Assembly (NCBI GenBank): GCA_910577665.1
Contig: CAJTOJ010000008.1
Span: forward strand, 60,179 to 124,178
DNA length: 64,000 bases
Reading direction: 5' to 3'
From: an uncultured Acetatifactor sp.
GTDB lineage: Bacteria > Bacillota > Clostridia > Lachnospirales > Lachnospiraceae
Shown here: piece by piece, positions 26,677 to 35,683 of the stretch
Layout of the letters: each line of letters begins with the position of its first letter
How positions within the stretch are numbered: position 1 is the first letter of the stretch
Notes under the pieces: generated by a model
What the model saw: the letters and a program-made list of their open reading frames with translations, nothing else
What the model was told of the DNA's origin: nothing
Databases searched by the model: none
Position numbers and translations under genes: made by a program

Positions 26677-28497
26677 TTATGGCAGTCTGTACCGTTCCCC
26701 ATATACCATCACTCTGCCCTGGAAACCAAGGTCATCCGCCTGCCTGACCCTGTCCAGATAGGCATGAGGATCATATGCATCCTGCCCTGCCTGAAGCAGG
26801 GACACTGCTATATTGGAACAATGGTCCGCCACCCGCTCATAATTTGTGATTAGGTCTGACAGCACAAACCCCAGGTCAATGGTACATTTTCCTTTTCTAA
26901 GCCGTTTCACGTGCCGCTTTCTGATCTCCCGGTTCAGGCTGTCTATCACCTCTTCCAGAGGCTCCACCTCCCTGGCCAGCTCCAGGTCCTCCCGCTGGAA
27001 GCTGTCCATGGTAATCTCCAGGATATCCCTTACAGCCCTGCTATATATCTGTAGTTCTTCCCATGCCTTTGGGGAAAAGCTCATTTCCTTCTCAGCCATC
27101 TCCCTGGCGGCCTCTGCAATGTTGCTGGCATGATCGGAGATTCTCTCAAAATCCCCGATACAGTGCAGGAGCACAGACAGTGTATAGCTGTCTGACTCTG
27201 CCAGATCCTTTGACCCCAGCTTCACCAGGTAATCACCCAGGCCGTCTTCAAAATGGTCTACCGCACACTCCAGGTCCTTCACCTGTCTACCTGTTTCCGG
27301 TGTATACTGTCCCACCAGTCCCAGAGCATCCGTCATGGCTTGTCTGGCCAGTCCTGCCATGGTCACAGCCACTTCCCGGCTCACTTCCACCGCATAGGCC
27401 GGAATCTCCAGGAAGCGGGGATCCAGGCGCTGTAACGCCATCTCCCGGCTGGCTGCCCCATCCTGGCCCGTAACGTTTTGTCCCCCATTCGCATCCCCCT
27501 TTCCTGCACTTACATTCCCGCCACGCTCCCGGATTGTAAGACAGGCCAGCTTCACCAGTCCTCCTCTGAATGGCAGCAGGCAAAGGGCTGCTGTCACATT
27601 GAACACGCTGTGGATGGCGGCAATACCAAAGGCGGTGGCCTTCTGCTCCATAAACCCAAACGGAGCAATTCCATTGATCCCATAAAACAGTATCATGAAG
27701 AGTGCCGTACCGATCACATTAAAATACAGATGGATCAGCGATGCCCGCCTGGCATTTCTGCTGCCTCCCATTCCCGAAAGCACTGCAGTGATACAGGTAC
27801 CGATATTCTGCCCCATGATGATGGGCACCGCGGCGTCATAGCCGATGGCTCCCGTTACGCACAGAGCCTGCAGGATACCCACAGATGCAGAGGACGACTG
27901 CAGTAAGGCCGTGAGCACAAGCCCTGCCAGCATCCCCGGCACCGGGTGGGAGAACCGCGTCAGGATCCCTGTGAACTCCGGCACATCCGCCAGCGGTTTT
28001 ACTGCACTGCTCATGGTATCCATACCCATCATCAGAATGGCAAAGCCAAGGAGGATATAAGCCACATTTTTGCGTCTGTCCCTGTGGGAGAAGAGCAGGA
28101 TCCCCACCCCAACCAGGGCCAGCACCGGAGAAAAGGAAGTGGGCTTGCACAGGCGCACCAGGAAGGAAGAACTGTCTATGCCTGCTGCTCCCAGAATCCA
28201 GGAGGTGATGGTTGTCCCGATGTTTGCCCCAATGATAATGCCTGCTGCCTGCTGTAGCTTCATGATCCCGGAATTCACGAAGCCCACCACCATCACTGTG
28301 GTGGCAGAGGAGGACTGGATCACAGCTGTGACCCCTGCCCCTACAGCCACTGCTTTCAAGGGATGGGCCGTCAGCTTCCCCAGTATCTGCTCTAATTTCC
28401 CCCCTGAGATTTTGGCCAGGCCATCCCCCAGCATACTCATACCGTACAGGAAAAGAGCCAGGCCTCCCAGCATCGTCAGTAAATCAAAGAAATCCAT
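26677..28497 (-). CDS. Na/Pi cotransporter (NptA/PNaS family) with PhoU-like C-terminal domain
   Basis: Sodium-coupled phosphate transporter of 606 residues. Two inverted membrane repeats each carry the family QSSS signature: VIQSSSATTVMVVGF and LLQSSSASVGILQAL, with GANIGTTITSW and GQNIGTCITAV following. Residues about 380-595 form a helical PhoU-like domain (FEDGLGDYLVKLG, DFERISDHASNIAE, ERVADHCSNIAVS). No separate phoU gene exists in the locus, so this domain may supply that signalling role. It lies between pstB and phoB, with a phased TTTTAC repeat upstream that looks like a Pho box. The polarity (uptake or overflow) is not determinable here. Confidence 0.92.
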   Translation of the reverse strand: MDFFDLLTMLGGLALFLYGMSMLGDGLAKISGGKLEQILGKLTAHPLKAVAVGAGVTAVIQSSSATTVMVVGFVNSGIMKLQQAAGIIIGANIGTTITSWILGAAGIDSSSFLVRLCKPTSFSPVLALVGVGILLFSHRDRRKNVAYILLGFAILMMGMDTMSSAVKPLADVPEFTGILTRFSHPVPGMLAGLVLTALLQSSSASVGILQALCVTGAIGYDAAVPIIMGQNIGTCITAVLSGMGGSRNARRASLIHLYFNVIGTALFMILFYGINGIAPFGFMEQKATAFGIAAIHSVFNVTAALCLLPFRGGLVKLACLTIRERGGNVSAGKGDANGGQNVTGQDGAASREMALQRLDPRFLEIPAYAVEVSREVAVTMAGLARQAMTDALGLVGQYTPETGRQVKDLECAVDHFEDGLGDYLVKLGSKDLAESDSYTLSVLLHCIGDFERISDHASNIAEAAREMAEKEMSFSPKAWEELQIYSRAVRDILEITMDSFQREDLELAREVEPLEEVIDSLNREIRKRHVKRLRKGKCTIDLGFVLSDLITNYERVADHCSNIAVSLLQAGQDAYDPHAYLDRVRQADDLGFQGRVMVYGERYRLP

Positions 28498-28572
28498 ACA
28501 CTGTCCTCACTTTTTGTATTGCTGTAGTCTGATGCACTCTACAGTCTTCTGTCCATAGTGTAGGACTGTTCC

Positions 28573-28611
28573 GTAAAATATATAACCATATCAGGTAAAA
28601 CCTGTGTAAAA
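28573..28611 (-). promoter_or_regulatory. Candidate Pho box upstream of the Na/Pi symporter
   Basis: On the minus strand TTTTAC occurs at 28611-28606, 28600-28595 and 28578-28573. Spacings are 11 and 22 bp, so all three lie on one face of the helix, as in PhoP/PhoB direct-repeat boxes. It is in the 122-bp gap before the symporter gene. Confidence 0.5.
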
Positions 28612-28619
28612 TTTCCCCG

Positions 28620-29369
28620 TCAGAAGCGTCCGCTTATATACGCTTCGGTACGCATATCCCGGGGGCGTAAGAAGATCTGCCCGGCACTTCCCCACTCCAC
28701 AACCTCCCCTTCCAGAAAAAGAGCTGCATCATGGGATATCCGTACTGCCTGTTGCATATTGTGGGTGACCATCACAATGGTAAGCTTTTTTGCAAGTTCT
28801 TTGATCAGGTCTTCGATTCTCAAGGTGGACGAAGGATCCAGGGCAGAAGTGGGTTCGTCCATTAAGAGCACCTCCGGCGATACCGCCAGGGCCCTGGCAA
28901 TACAGAGCCGCTGCTTCTGGCCGCCGGAAAGTCCACCGGCCGGTCTCTTCAGACCATCCCGTACCTCCCCATAGAGAAAGGCATCCTGCAGCGCCTGCTC
29001 CACGATCTCATCAAGAATCTCCTTCCGCCGGATTCCATGGCTTCTGGGACCATAGGCCACATTGTCATAGATGCTCATGGGAAAGGGCGTGGGCTGCTGG
29101 AATACCATGCCAACCTTTTTCCTCAGAAGCATGGTGTCCACCCTCCTGTCATAGACATTCTCCCCGTCCAGCAGGACCTCTCCTTCCACCCGGCTATCTT
29201 TTGTGAGATCGTTCATGCGGTTGAGGCACCTCAGAAAGGAAGATTTCCCACAGCCGCTGGGACCAAGCAGTGCCATCACCGACCGCTCCCGGATCTGTAA
29301 GTCCACCCCCTTTAACACCTGGCGGGAACCATAGTACAGATTTAGGTTCCTCACTGTTATTTTGCTCAT
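28620..29369 (-). CDS. pstB: Phosphate ABC transporter ATPase PstB
   Basis: Energises phosphate import through PstA-PstC. The 249 residues contain Walker A GPSGCGKSSF, the PstB-typical FQQPTPFPMSIYDNVAYGPR, signature LSGGQKQRLCIARAL, Walker B VLLMDEPTSALDP and the H-loop VTHNMQQA. Its ATG overlaps the pstA stop by 4 bases (ATGA), so translation is coupled. Last gene of the pstS-C-A-B set, followed by the Na/Pi symporter after a 122-bp gap with its own likely control. Confidence 0.97.
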   Translation of the reverse strand: MSKITVRNLNLYYGSRQVLKGVDLQIRERSVMALLGPSGCGKSSFLRCLNRMNDLTKDSRVEGEVLLDGENVYDRRVDTMLLRKKVGMVFQQPTPFPMSIYDNVAYGPRSHGIRRKEILDEIVEQALQDAFLYGEVRDGLKRPAGGLSGGQKQRLCIARALAVSPEVLLMDEPTSALDPSSTLRIEDLIKELAKKLTIVMVTHNMQQAVRISHDAALFLEGEVVEWGSAGQIFLRPRDMRTEAYISGRF

Positions 29370-30250
29370 GATCCCGCTCCCTTCCCCACCGCACCAAGCA
29401 GCACCTGTATGGCCAGCACCAGCACAAGGAGTACGCAGGCTGCCCCAAAGGCCACATCATATCTGCCATTCTGCATCTGTAGGTAAAGCTCCACGGCAAT
29501 GGTACCTCCTGAGCTTTTCACCTTCCCTAAGAGCTCCCACACATTCCCGGGAAGTCCCTGGTCCAGCCTGGGCAGAAACCTGCCGCTGCCTGCGGTGAAC
29601 AGGAGTGCCGCAGATTCCCCGGCGATACGTCCCACGGCCAGGATCATGCCAGTGGCAATCCCAGGTCTGGCAGCGGGCAACAGCACCGTGCGGATCATAT
29701 GCCACCTGGAAGCCCCCACCCCCAATGCCCCGGCCCTGTATTCCTGCGGCACTGCCCGCAATGCTTCCTGCGTATTCTGCACCACCAGGGGCAATACCAT
29801 GCAGGACAGGGTCATGGCCCCGTTCAGAAGGGAATATCCCATATGTAGCACACTGCCGAAAAAGGTCATGCCAAAAAGGCCGAAGACCACGGATGGCACT
29901 CCGGCCAGAATTTCAATGGCTCCTTCCACCAGAAACCTTCCTTTGCTGTGCCCGGCATATTCATTCAGATAGACAGCCGCCCCTACTCCCACCGGCATCA
30001 CCACCAGAAGGGTGAGCACTACTATGTACAGGGTATTGACCATATTCCCTCCGATTCCCACTGTCTGTTTCAAGGCACTGGTCACAGAGGTCAGAAAGAC
30101 AGGATCCAGTATACCCCATCCTTTCCAGAAGACATAACAGAGTATCCCAAGCAGCAGAAAGACCGCAAGGGAGGACGCACCATAGATAGCAGCACTGGCA
30201 AATACTTCCACTGTCCTTAGACGCTTACGGTACAAGGTGCCTTTACCCAA
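29366..30250 (-). CDS. pstA: Phosphate ABC transporter permease PstA
   Basis: One of the two membrane permeases of the high-affinity phosphate importer, 294 residues with six hydrophobic segments. The binding-protein-dependent permease EAA loop is visible as EALRAVPQEYRAGALGVGAS. The gene overlaps pstC by 8 bases at its start and pstB by 4 at its end. The first ~20 residues are basic and cytoplasmic. No unusual features. Confidence 0.95.
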   Translation of the reverse strand: MGKGTLYRKRLRTVEVFASAAIYGASSLAVFLLLGILCYVFWKGWGILDPVFLTSVTSALKQTVGIGGNMVNTLYIVVLTLLVVMPVGVGAAVYLNEYAGHSKGRFLVEGAIEILAGVPSVVFGLFGMTFFGSVLHMGYSLLNGAMTLSCMVLPLVVQNTQEALRAVPQEYRAGALGVGASRWHMIRTVLLPAARPGIATGMILAVGRIAGESAALLFTAGSGRFLPRLDQGLPGNVWELLGKVKSSGGTIAVELYLQMQNGRYDVAFGAACVLLVLVLAIQVLLGAVGKGAGS

Positions 30251-31211
30251 ATTTTGAAGCCCCCTTTTTCAAGATTCCCAGAACCACCCCGTTTATCAGG
30301 GTAATGAATCCAAACAACACCAGGCCAATGGCAAAAAGCACTCCCCTGTGGGTACCCTGGGCATATCCCATCTCACTGACAATGGCCGTGGTCAGAAACC
30401 GGACAGAACAAAACGGCAACGGCACATTCACACAGTTTCCTGCCACCAGCATTACTGCCATGGATTCCCCCAAAGCCCGGCCCACTCCCAGCACCACTCC
30501 CGTGGCCACACCAGATCTGGCCGCCGGAAGAATCTGCCGAAATATGGTCTGCATCCTGGAAGCCCCCAGTGCCAGGGAAGCAGCGCGCAGTTCCTGTCCC
30601 ACAGACCGGATGGCCGTCTCCGTGACGCTGATCACCGTGGGCAATATCATCACCGCCAGCACCAGCACGGCACAGAGCAGATTGGCACCTCCTGTAAACT
30701 GGTGCCTGTCAGACCCTGCAAAGACTTTCCTCTCCAGACGGTACATCAAGGGATTCAGCAGATAGATTCCCAGAAGCCCATAGACCACGGAAGGGATGCC
30801 CGCCAGCAGCTCCACCGCAGTCCGCACGATCCCCGCCCAGGGTTCTCTGGCCAGTTCCGCCAGGAATACCGCTGTGAGCACCCCCACCGATGAGCCCAGG
30901 AGCACAGCCAGACATGTGCCCACAAGGGATGTGAGGACAATATACAATATACCGAATCTGGGCGGTGTGCCTACCGGATCCCAGACCCTGCCAAACAAGA
31001 TTTCCTTCCATCCCACCTCCAGAATGGCAGGTGCCCCTTTCTGCACCATGTACAGGACGATGGCAGCCACTGCCAAAAAGGAAACCATCGCGCAGGTGGC
31101 CAGTACAGACCCTGCCACCTGATCTGCTGTCCTTCCCCGGCCGGATCCCAGCACAGTGCCCACCGGTGTCACCGTATGAAAAGACTCTTCCACTTCTGCC
31201 TTACATGCCAT
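30243..31211 (-). CDS. pstC: Phosphate ABC transporter permease PstC
   Basis: Second permease of the phosphate importer, 322 residues. An N-terminal cytoplasmic tail of about 30 residues precedes the first membrane helix; the EAA loop reads AIRSVGQELRAASLALGAS and is followed by the typical MLVAGNC segment. The ATG follows GGAGGGCGGGAAGG. It starts 21 bp after the pstS stop and overlaps pstA. Confidence 0.95.
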   Translation of the reverse strand: MACKAEVEESFHTVTPVGTVLGSGRGRTADQVAGSVLATCAMVSFLAVAAIVLYMVQKGAPAILEVGWKEILFGRVWDPVGTPPRFGILYIVLTSLVGTCLAVLLGSSVGVLTAVFLAELAREPWAGIVRTAVELLAGIPSVVYGLLGIYLLNPLMYRLERKVFAGSDRHQFTGGANLLCAVLVLAVMILPTVISVTETAIRSVGQELRAASLALGASRMQTIFRQILPAARSGVATGVVLGVGRALGESMAVMLVAGNCVNVPLPFCSVRFLTTAIVSEMGYAQGTHRGVLFAIGLVLFGFITLINGVVLGILKKGASKFG

Positions 31212-31232
31212 CCTTCCCGCCCTCCTTCTTTC

Positions 31233-32162
31233 TCAAGGTCCGGCCAGGCCTATGTGGGCCATGATCTTCTGCCCTTTCCGGCCCCGCACAAATGTAAGCC
31301 ATGTGTCCACCAGCAGATCCTGTCCGGTACCTTCTCCCCCTGTGACCATCACAAAAGGTCTGGACAGGGGATACCTGCCCTCTGCCACCTGCTCTACGCA
31401 AGGTTCCACCCCATCCAGCCACAGGCGCTTCACTCTTTCGTCAGCTTCTGCCATGGACAGATAACCGATGGCACCTGCCGTGGTGGCAATCCTTGCCAGC
31501 ACCGCGCCTGCGCTATCCAGTTCATTTGCATGACGGCACTGCCCGGCCAGGCCCAGGTACGTCTCAAAGGCATCCCGGGTACCACTGCCGGCCTCCCGGC
31601 CAATGACCACAATGGGGATATCCTCCCCCCCTACCTGCTGCCAGTTCACGATCCTGCCGGTATAGATGTCCGCAAGCTCTTTTTTCGTAAGATTCTGCAC
31701 CTGGTTGGAAGGATCCACACAGACCACAATGCCGTCCGTGGCCAGGAAGGTCTCCACCAGCCCCATTTTCCGCTCCTCTTCTTTCAAGGTACGGGAGGCA
31801 TTTCCCACCTGGACCCTGCCCTCTGCCACAGCCTCAATGCCCGCACTGGAACCTACGCATTCCACTGTCACTGTCACCCCCGGGTATTCCTCCATAAAGC
31901 TTTCCGCCAGGGCCCAGGTCACCTTCTCCATAGATGTACTCCCGGCTATCTGCAGGATCCCCTCCGGTTTTTCCTCCGGCTCCCGGTCCTGCTCTGTATT
32001 CTTTCCCCACAGTCCCTCCTGGTTCTCATTGCCTTCCCTCCAGTCAGACAGTCCGGGACTCTCGTTTTGTCCCCTTCCATCCCGGATAAACAGTCCTGCC
32101 ACAAACATACAGATTCCCGCCAGGATCAGGAATTCCCAAAACCCCTTTTTCCCTTTTCCCAA
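31233..32162 (-). CDS. pstS: Phosphate-binding protein PstS, membrane-anchored
   Basis: Extracellular phosphate receptor for PstCAB. After a short basic start and one hydrophobic helix (residues about 8-27) comes a 45-residue acidic linker and the binding domain, with phosphate-contact motifs IAGSTSMEKV, GSSAGIEAV and REAGSGTRDAF. The N-terminal helix has a Cys (LAGIC) but Ile precedes it, so no standard lipobox exists and the protein may stay anchored by an uncleaved helix. The reading frame begins at a TTG, three bases after the amidase stop; GGGGGAATAAGG is the nearest ribosome-site candidate. The next in-frame ATG would delete the anchor, so TTG is preferred. Confidence 0.88.
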   Translation of the reverse strand: MGKGKKGFWEFLILAGICMFVAGLFIRDGRGQNESPGLSDWREGNENQEGLWGKNTEQDREPEEKPEGILQIAGSTSMEKVTWALAESFMEEYPGVTVTVECVGSSAGIEAVAEGRVQVGNASRTLKEEERKMGLVETFLATDGIVVCVDPSNQVQNLTKKELADIYTGRIVNWQQVGGEDIPIVVIGREAGSGTRDAFETYLGLAGQCRHANELDSAGAVLARIATTAGAIGYLSMAEADERVKRLWLDGVEPCVEQVAEGRYPLSRPFVMVTGGEGTGQDLLVDTWLTFVRGRKGQKIMAHIGLAGP

Positions 32163-32165
32163 ACC

Positions 32166-32696
32166 TTATTCCCCCACAGTCTCCAGGATTCCCGCCGCGA
32201 TGGCCTGTGCTGTCTCCTGGAATCTCTCATCCAGCAGACGGTTGTCCGCATCCGTATTGATAAATCCTGCCTCCACCAGGACAGCAGGCATCCGGGTCCG
32301 GTTCAGAACTACCAGGTCATCCCTTTCATTCACCCCCTGGTCCTCATAGCCCACTTCTGCCAGCTGTCTGTTGATATTGGATGCCAGCCTTGCCGCCTCC
32401 CCATACCGGTTTATTACCAAGGTTTCGATCCCTGTGTACTGATTGGGATAGGGGCTGGAATTCCTGTGGATAGATACAAAATAATCTGCCCCCACCGCAT
32501 TTCCTTCCATTGCTTTCTGAAGAGGAGACTCATAACGGTCATCTGTCCTGGTATAGTATACGTCCACCCCGTTTGCTTCCAGAATCTGCCCAATGGCCAG
32601 GGTCAGGGCCAACGCATCCTCCTTCTCCTGCCTGCCATTATAAACAGCGCCGGGATTCGCGCCACCATGTCCCGCGTCCAAAGCCACCAGAGCCAT
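32166..32696 (-). CDS. N-acetylmuramoyl-L-alanine amidase, Amidase_3 family, CwlD-like
   Basis: Zinc amidase of 176 residues that cleaves the amide between MurNAc and the stem peptide. Zinc ligands are His10 (DAGHGG), Glu24 (RQEKED) and His77 (VSIHRNSS); the catalytic Glu142 lies in VLVEAGFIN. It is a bare catalytic domain with no signal peptide, anchor or wall-binding repeats. It heads the pst operon, three bases before pstS, an unexpected partner for phosphate uptake. Its ATG and ribosome site sit at the end of a terminator-like hairpin (32701-32741), so expression could be controlled there. Domain call is firm; localisation is unclear. Confidence 0.9.
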   Translation of the reverse strand: MALVALDAGHGGANPGAVYNGRQEKEDALALTLAIGQILEANGVDVYYTRTDDRYESPLQKAMEGNAVGADYFVSIHRNSSPYPNQYTGIETLVINRYGEAARLASNINRQLAEVGYEDQGVNERDDLVVLNRTRMPAVLVEAGFINTDADNRLLDERFQETAQAIAAGILETVGE

Positions 32697-32741
32697 AAAA
32701 AGACCCTCCGCATCTCTTTCTATAAGATATGCAGAAGGTCT
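32697..32741 (-). terminator. Terminator-like hairpin carrying the amidase ribosome site
   Basis: An 18-pair imperfect stem joins 32724-32741 with 32701-32718; the 3' arm contains GGAGG and is followed by TTTTT directly before the amidase ATG. It starts 17 bases after the stop of the upstream coiled-coil gene. It looks like an intrinsic terminator for that gene fused to the translation start of the pst operon. Confidence 0.65.
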
Positions 32742-32757
32742 GATATTGTGCTATGTT

Positions 32758-33753
32758 TTATGCGCCGGTGTCCACCATGGTTCCTTTGATGTCCTCCGCC
32801 ATCAGGTTCATTTTGTTTAAGATATCCTGGATTTCCTGCTGAAGGGAATTCTTCACCTGCCCCATCTGGATCATTTCTTCCACAGGTACGCTTTCCGTCA
32901 GTTTTTCCAGTTCCTCCTTGTGTTCCTGACGTTCCTTTACCAGCTCTTCCTGCTCATCCTTCTTCTCTTCGATGGCCTGGGCTTCCTCTTCCCGTTTCTC
33001 CTGCTCTTCCTCCAGATGATCCCTGGCCTCCTCCAGTATCATGCCTGTCACTTCCTCTTTGGCAGCATCCAGGATCTCTTCTGCCTGGGCCGTGGCTTTC
33101 AGCATAGGGGCTGTCTTCAGCCTCTCCCGCCTGGTTCCCCGGATGACACTGTCATCTGCCATCATCCCGGCCTCCTTCTCCTGTATGAGTCCCTCCTGGT
33201 ATCCGGCTTCCCTGTCCAGCTCCAGCTGCCTGGACTGGTATTCCGTAAGCCCCTGGTCCTCTATCTCCTGGAGCCGTGCTTTTTCCTCCTGGGTAAGCCC
33301 TTCCGCCCCCGCTCCCAGGGCTTCCCGCTTCCGCAGAAGTTCCAGATCCTCCTGCTCCTGGCTGCCTTGTGCCACATGATAAGTCTGCTGTAGTTCTGCC
33401 TGTTCCTTCTCGATCTCCTTTAACCTGCTTTTGGCCTGCCCCCGCTCCTGCTGCATCTGGGCAAAATGATCCTTGCTCTCCTGGATCTCCCGGTCCAGCT
33501 TCCGTTCCCCTTCCCAGGTGTCACCCACTATCTTCATGGCCTGCTTCCTGGCTTCTTCCTGCCTCTGGCGGATGCGGTCCTGCAGCAGGGAATTTCCACC
33601 CAGGTCTCCTGCAAACAGATGCTTCCTTTCGTTTTTTTCTTTCTCCTGACTCCTGTGGGCCTCCGCCCTGTCCGTTCCTGTGAACCGTACCTTCCCGTTG
33701 CCGGCCTCTTGCATATCCCCTGCATAAAATACTGTCTTCTCTCCAACCTTCAT
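32758..33753 (-). CDS. Coiled-coil protein of unknown function
   Basis: A 331-residue hydrophilic protein dominated by Glu, Gln, Lys and Arg heptads: a long coiled coil around residues 50-130, a second around 140-200 (LELLRKREALG, YQSRQLELD) and a very acidic one at 225-300 (EEEQEKREEEAQAIEEKKDEQ region is all charged). No signal peptide or membrane helix. The N-terminus MKVGEKTVFYAGDM may be a short folded cap. The ATG at 33753 follows GGGAGGT. It is not recognised beyond its structure. It lies immediately before the amidase-pst genes and may share their transcript by read-through. Confidence 0.75.
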   Translation of the reverse strand: MKVGEKTVFYAGDMQEAGNGKVRFTGTDRAEAHRSQEKEKNERKHLFAGDLGGNSLLQDRIRQRQEEARKQAMKIVGDTWEGERKLDREIQESKDHFAQMQQERGQAKSRLKEIEKEQAELQQTYHVAQGSQEQEDLELLRKREALGAGAEGLTQEEKARLQEIEDQGLTEYQSRQLELDREAGYQEGLIQEKEAGMMADDSVIRGTRRERLKTAPMLKATAQAEEILDAAKEEVTGMILEEARDHLEEEQEKREEEAQAIEEKKDEQEELVKERQEHKEELEKLTESVPVEEMIQMGQVKNSLQQEIQDILNKMNLMAEDIKGTMVDTGA

Positions 33754-33826
33754 GAACGTACCTCCCATCCTCTTAAAGTGATATGTCTACACCCACCTCG
33801 GGCCAACCGCTGAAAAGCCCACATGG

Positions 33827-33864
33827 AAAAAGCCCACATACCTTTTTAGGTATATCGGCTTTTT
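33827..33864 (-). terminator. Terminator after the second ABC exporter pair
   Basis: AAAAAGCC-GATATACC pairs with GGTATGT-GGGCTTTTT around a short A-rich loop; U-tracts exist on both strands, so it may act in both directions. Confidence 0.75.
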
Positions 33865-33916
33865 ACCTTCTGATATTAAGCTTTCTTCCCGGACTCCCAG
33901 GGAAATGACAGGTATA

Positions 33917-35683
33917 TCATGAGGCAAACTGGCTATTGTAGAGAGTCGCATAGAAGCCACCCCTCTTCAGCAGCATCTCATGATTGCCCTGTTCGATGAT
34001 ATGACCGTCCTTCATCACCAGGATCACATCCGCCTCCTGGATGGTGGAGAGCCGGTGCGCCACAATAAAGCTGGTCCTGCCCTCCATCATCCTGGCAAAG
34101 GCATTCTGGATCTTCAGCTCTGTACGTGTGTCAATGGAAGAAGTGGCTTCATCCAGGATCAGCATAGGCGGCAGGCACAGCATCACCCTGGCAATACACA
34201 GAAGCTGTTTCTGTCCCTGGGAAAGGCTACCCCCATCCTCTGTGATCACTGTATCATACCCCTGTGGCAGACGTTTGATAAAGCTATGGGCATGGGACGC
34301 TTTGGCCGCCTGGATCACTTCCTCCTGTGTGGCCTGTGGTTTCCCCATGCAGATATTGTCCCGGATGGTTCCCGCCCTGAGCCATGTCTCCTGGAGTACC
34401 ATGCCGTAGCTGGTTCTAAGGCTCCCCCTGGTGATCTTGCGGATGTCTGTCCCGTCCACCTTGATCCCGCCACTGTCCACATCATAGAACCGCATCAGCA
34501 GATTGATCACTGTGGTCTTGCCGCAACCTGTAGGCCCCACAATAGCCACCCGCTGTCCGGGCTTCACCTGCAGGTTCAAATTCTCAATCAGTTTTTTATC
34601 CGGCACATAGCTGAAGCTGACCTGCTCTAAGGCCACATTCCCCCTGGCATCGGTAAGAGATCTGGCATCCTTAGGATCCGGTGTCTGTACTTCCTCATCC
34701 ATCAAAGCAAAGATCCGGGATGCGCAGGCCAGGGCATTCTGTAGTTCCGTTACCACTCCGGATATCTCGTTGAAAGGCTTGGTATACTGATTGGCATAGC
34801 TTAGGAAACAGGACAGCCGTCCCACACTGATCCCCCCTCTTATGGCCACAAAAGCTCCGAAGATCCCCACTCCCGCATACACCAGACTGTTCACAAAACG
34901 GGTGGATGGGTTGGTGATGGAGGAGAAAAAAATGGCTTTTAGGGAACATTTTTCCAGTCTGACGTTGATCTGTGCAAACTGTTCCTTCACCGCTTCTTCC
35001 CGGCTGAAAGTCTTCACGATCTTCTGGTTGCCCACCATCTCCTCAATCAAGGAGGTCTGCTCCCCTCTTACTTCTGTCTGTTCCTTGAACATCACATAGG
35101 TCCTGGTGGCAATAAAACGGGCTACCAGGAAAGAAACCGGCGTGATGCATACCACCACCAGCGCAATGGGCACATTCGTGACCAGCATGAACACCAGTGT
35201 ACCCAGAATGGTCAGCACCCCGGTAAAAAGCTGGGTAAATCCTAAGAGCAATCCGTCCGCAAAGGTATCCACATCTGCAATCACCCGGCTCACAATGTCA
35301 CCGTATGCATGGGCATCCAGGTATTTCAAGGGAAGTTGTTCCAGTCTGTGAAATGCGTTCTCCCGGATATCCTTCACCACATGGTAGGTAATATGATTGT
35401 TGCAGATATTCATCAGCCACTGGGCCAGGGCAGTAAACACCATAGCCACTGCTATTTTCCACAAGATGGAAAACACCCCTTCAAAGTCCACAAGCCCTTG
35501 AGCTACGATCAGATCCACTGCATCCCCGGTGAGTATGGGCACATACAGGGTAAGTACCACACACACTGCCGCCAGAACCAGGGACAGACCTACCAGGAAC
35601 CAGTATTTCCGGATATAATGGAGTACACGCTTCATGGTGTCCATCTGGCTGGCCTTCGTATCTGTGTTATGCTTCTCTGCCAT
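33917..35683 (-). CDS. Multidrug-type ABC exporter half (MdlB-like)
   Basis: Second half of a heterodimeric type I exporter, 588 residues. Six membrane helices fill residues about 20-330; the ATPase domain has Walker A GPTGCGKTT, signature SLSQGQKQLLCIARV and Walker B MLILDEATSSIDT, a canonical catalytic site with Glu. The open frame extends to 35905, but the ATG at 35683 follows AAAGGAGGGGCAGGAG and matches normal family length. The start overlaps the end of the partner gene by 17 bases. Substrate unknown; neighbours give no biosynthetic cluster. Confidence 0.93.
   Translation of the reverse strand: MAEKHNTDTKASQMDTMKRVLHYIRKYWFLVGLSLVLAAVCVVLTLYVPILTGDAVDLIVAQGLVDFEGVFSILWKIAVAMVFTALAQWLMNICNNHITYHVVKDIRENAFHRLEQLPLKYLDAHAYGDIVSRVIADVDTFADGLLLGFTQLFTGVLTILGTLVFMLVTNVPIALVVVCITPVSFLVARFIATRTYVMFKEQTEVRGEQTSLIEEMVGNQKIVKTFSREEAVKEQFAQINVRLEKCSLKAIFFSSITNPSTRFVNSLVYAGVGIFGAFVAIRGGISVGRLSCFLSYANQYTKPFNEISGVVTELQNALACASRIFALMDEEVQTPDPKDARSLTDARGNVALEQVSFSYVPDKKLIENLNLQVKPGQRVAIVGPTGCGKTTVINLLMRFYDVDSGGIKVDGTDIRKITRGSLRTSYGMVLQETWLRAGTIRDNICMGKPQATQEEVIQAAKASHAHSFIKRLPQGYDTVITEDGGSLSQGQKQLLCIARVMLCLPPMLILDEATSSIDTRTELKIQNAFARMMEGRTSFIVAHRLSTIQEADVILVMKDGHIIEQGNHEMLLKRGGFYATLYNSQFAS

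Noticed and set aside
26514..26702. 62-residue minus-strand ORF with (Ala-Arg)n repeats
   Set aside because: It is simply the microsatellite read in one frame, overlaps both phoB and the symporter gene and has no ribosome site.
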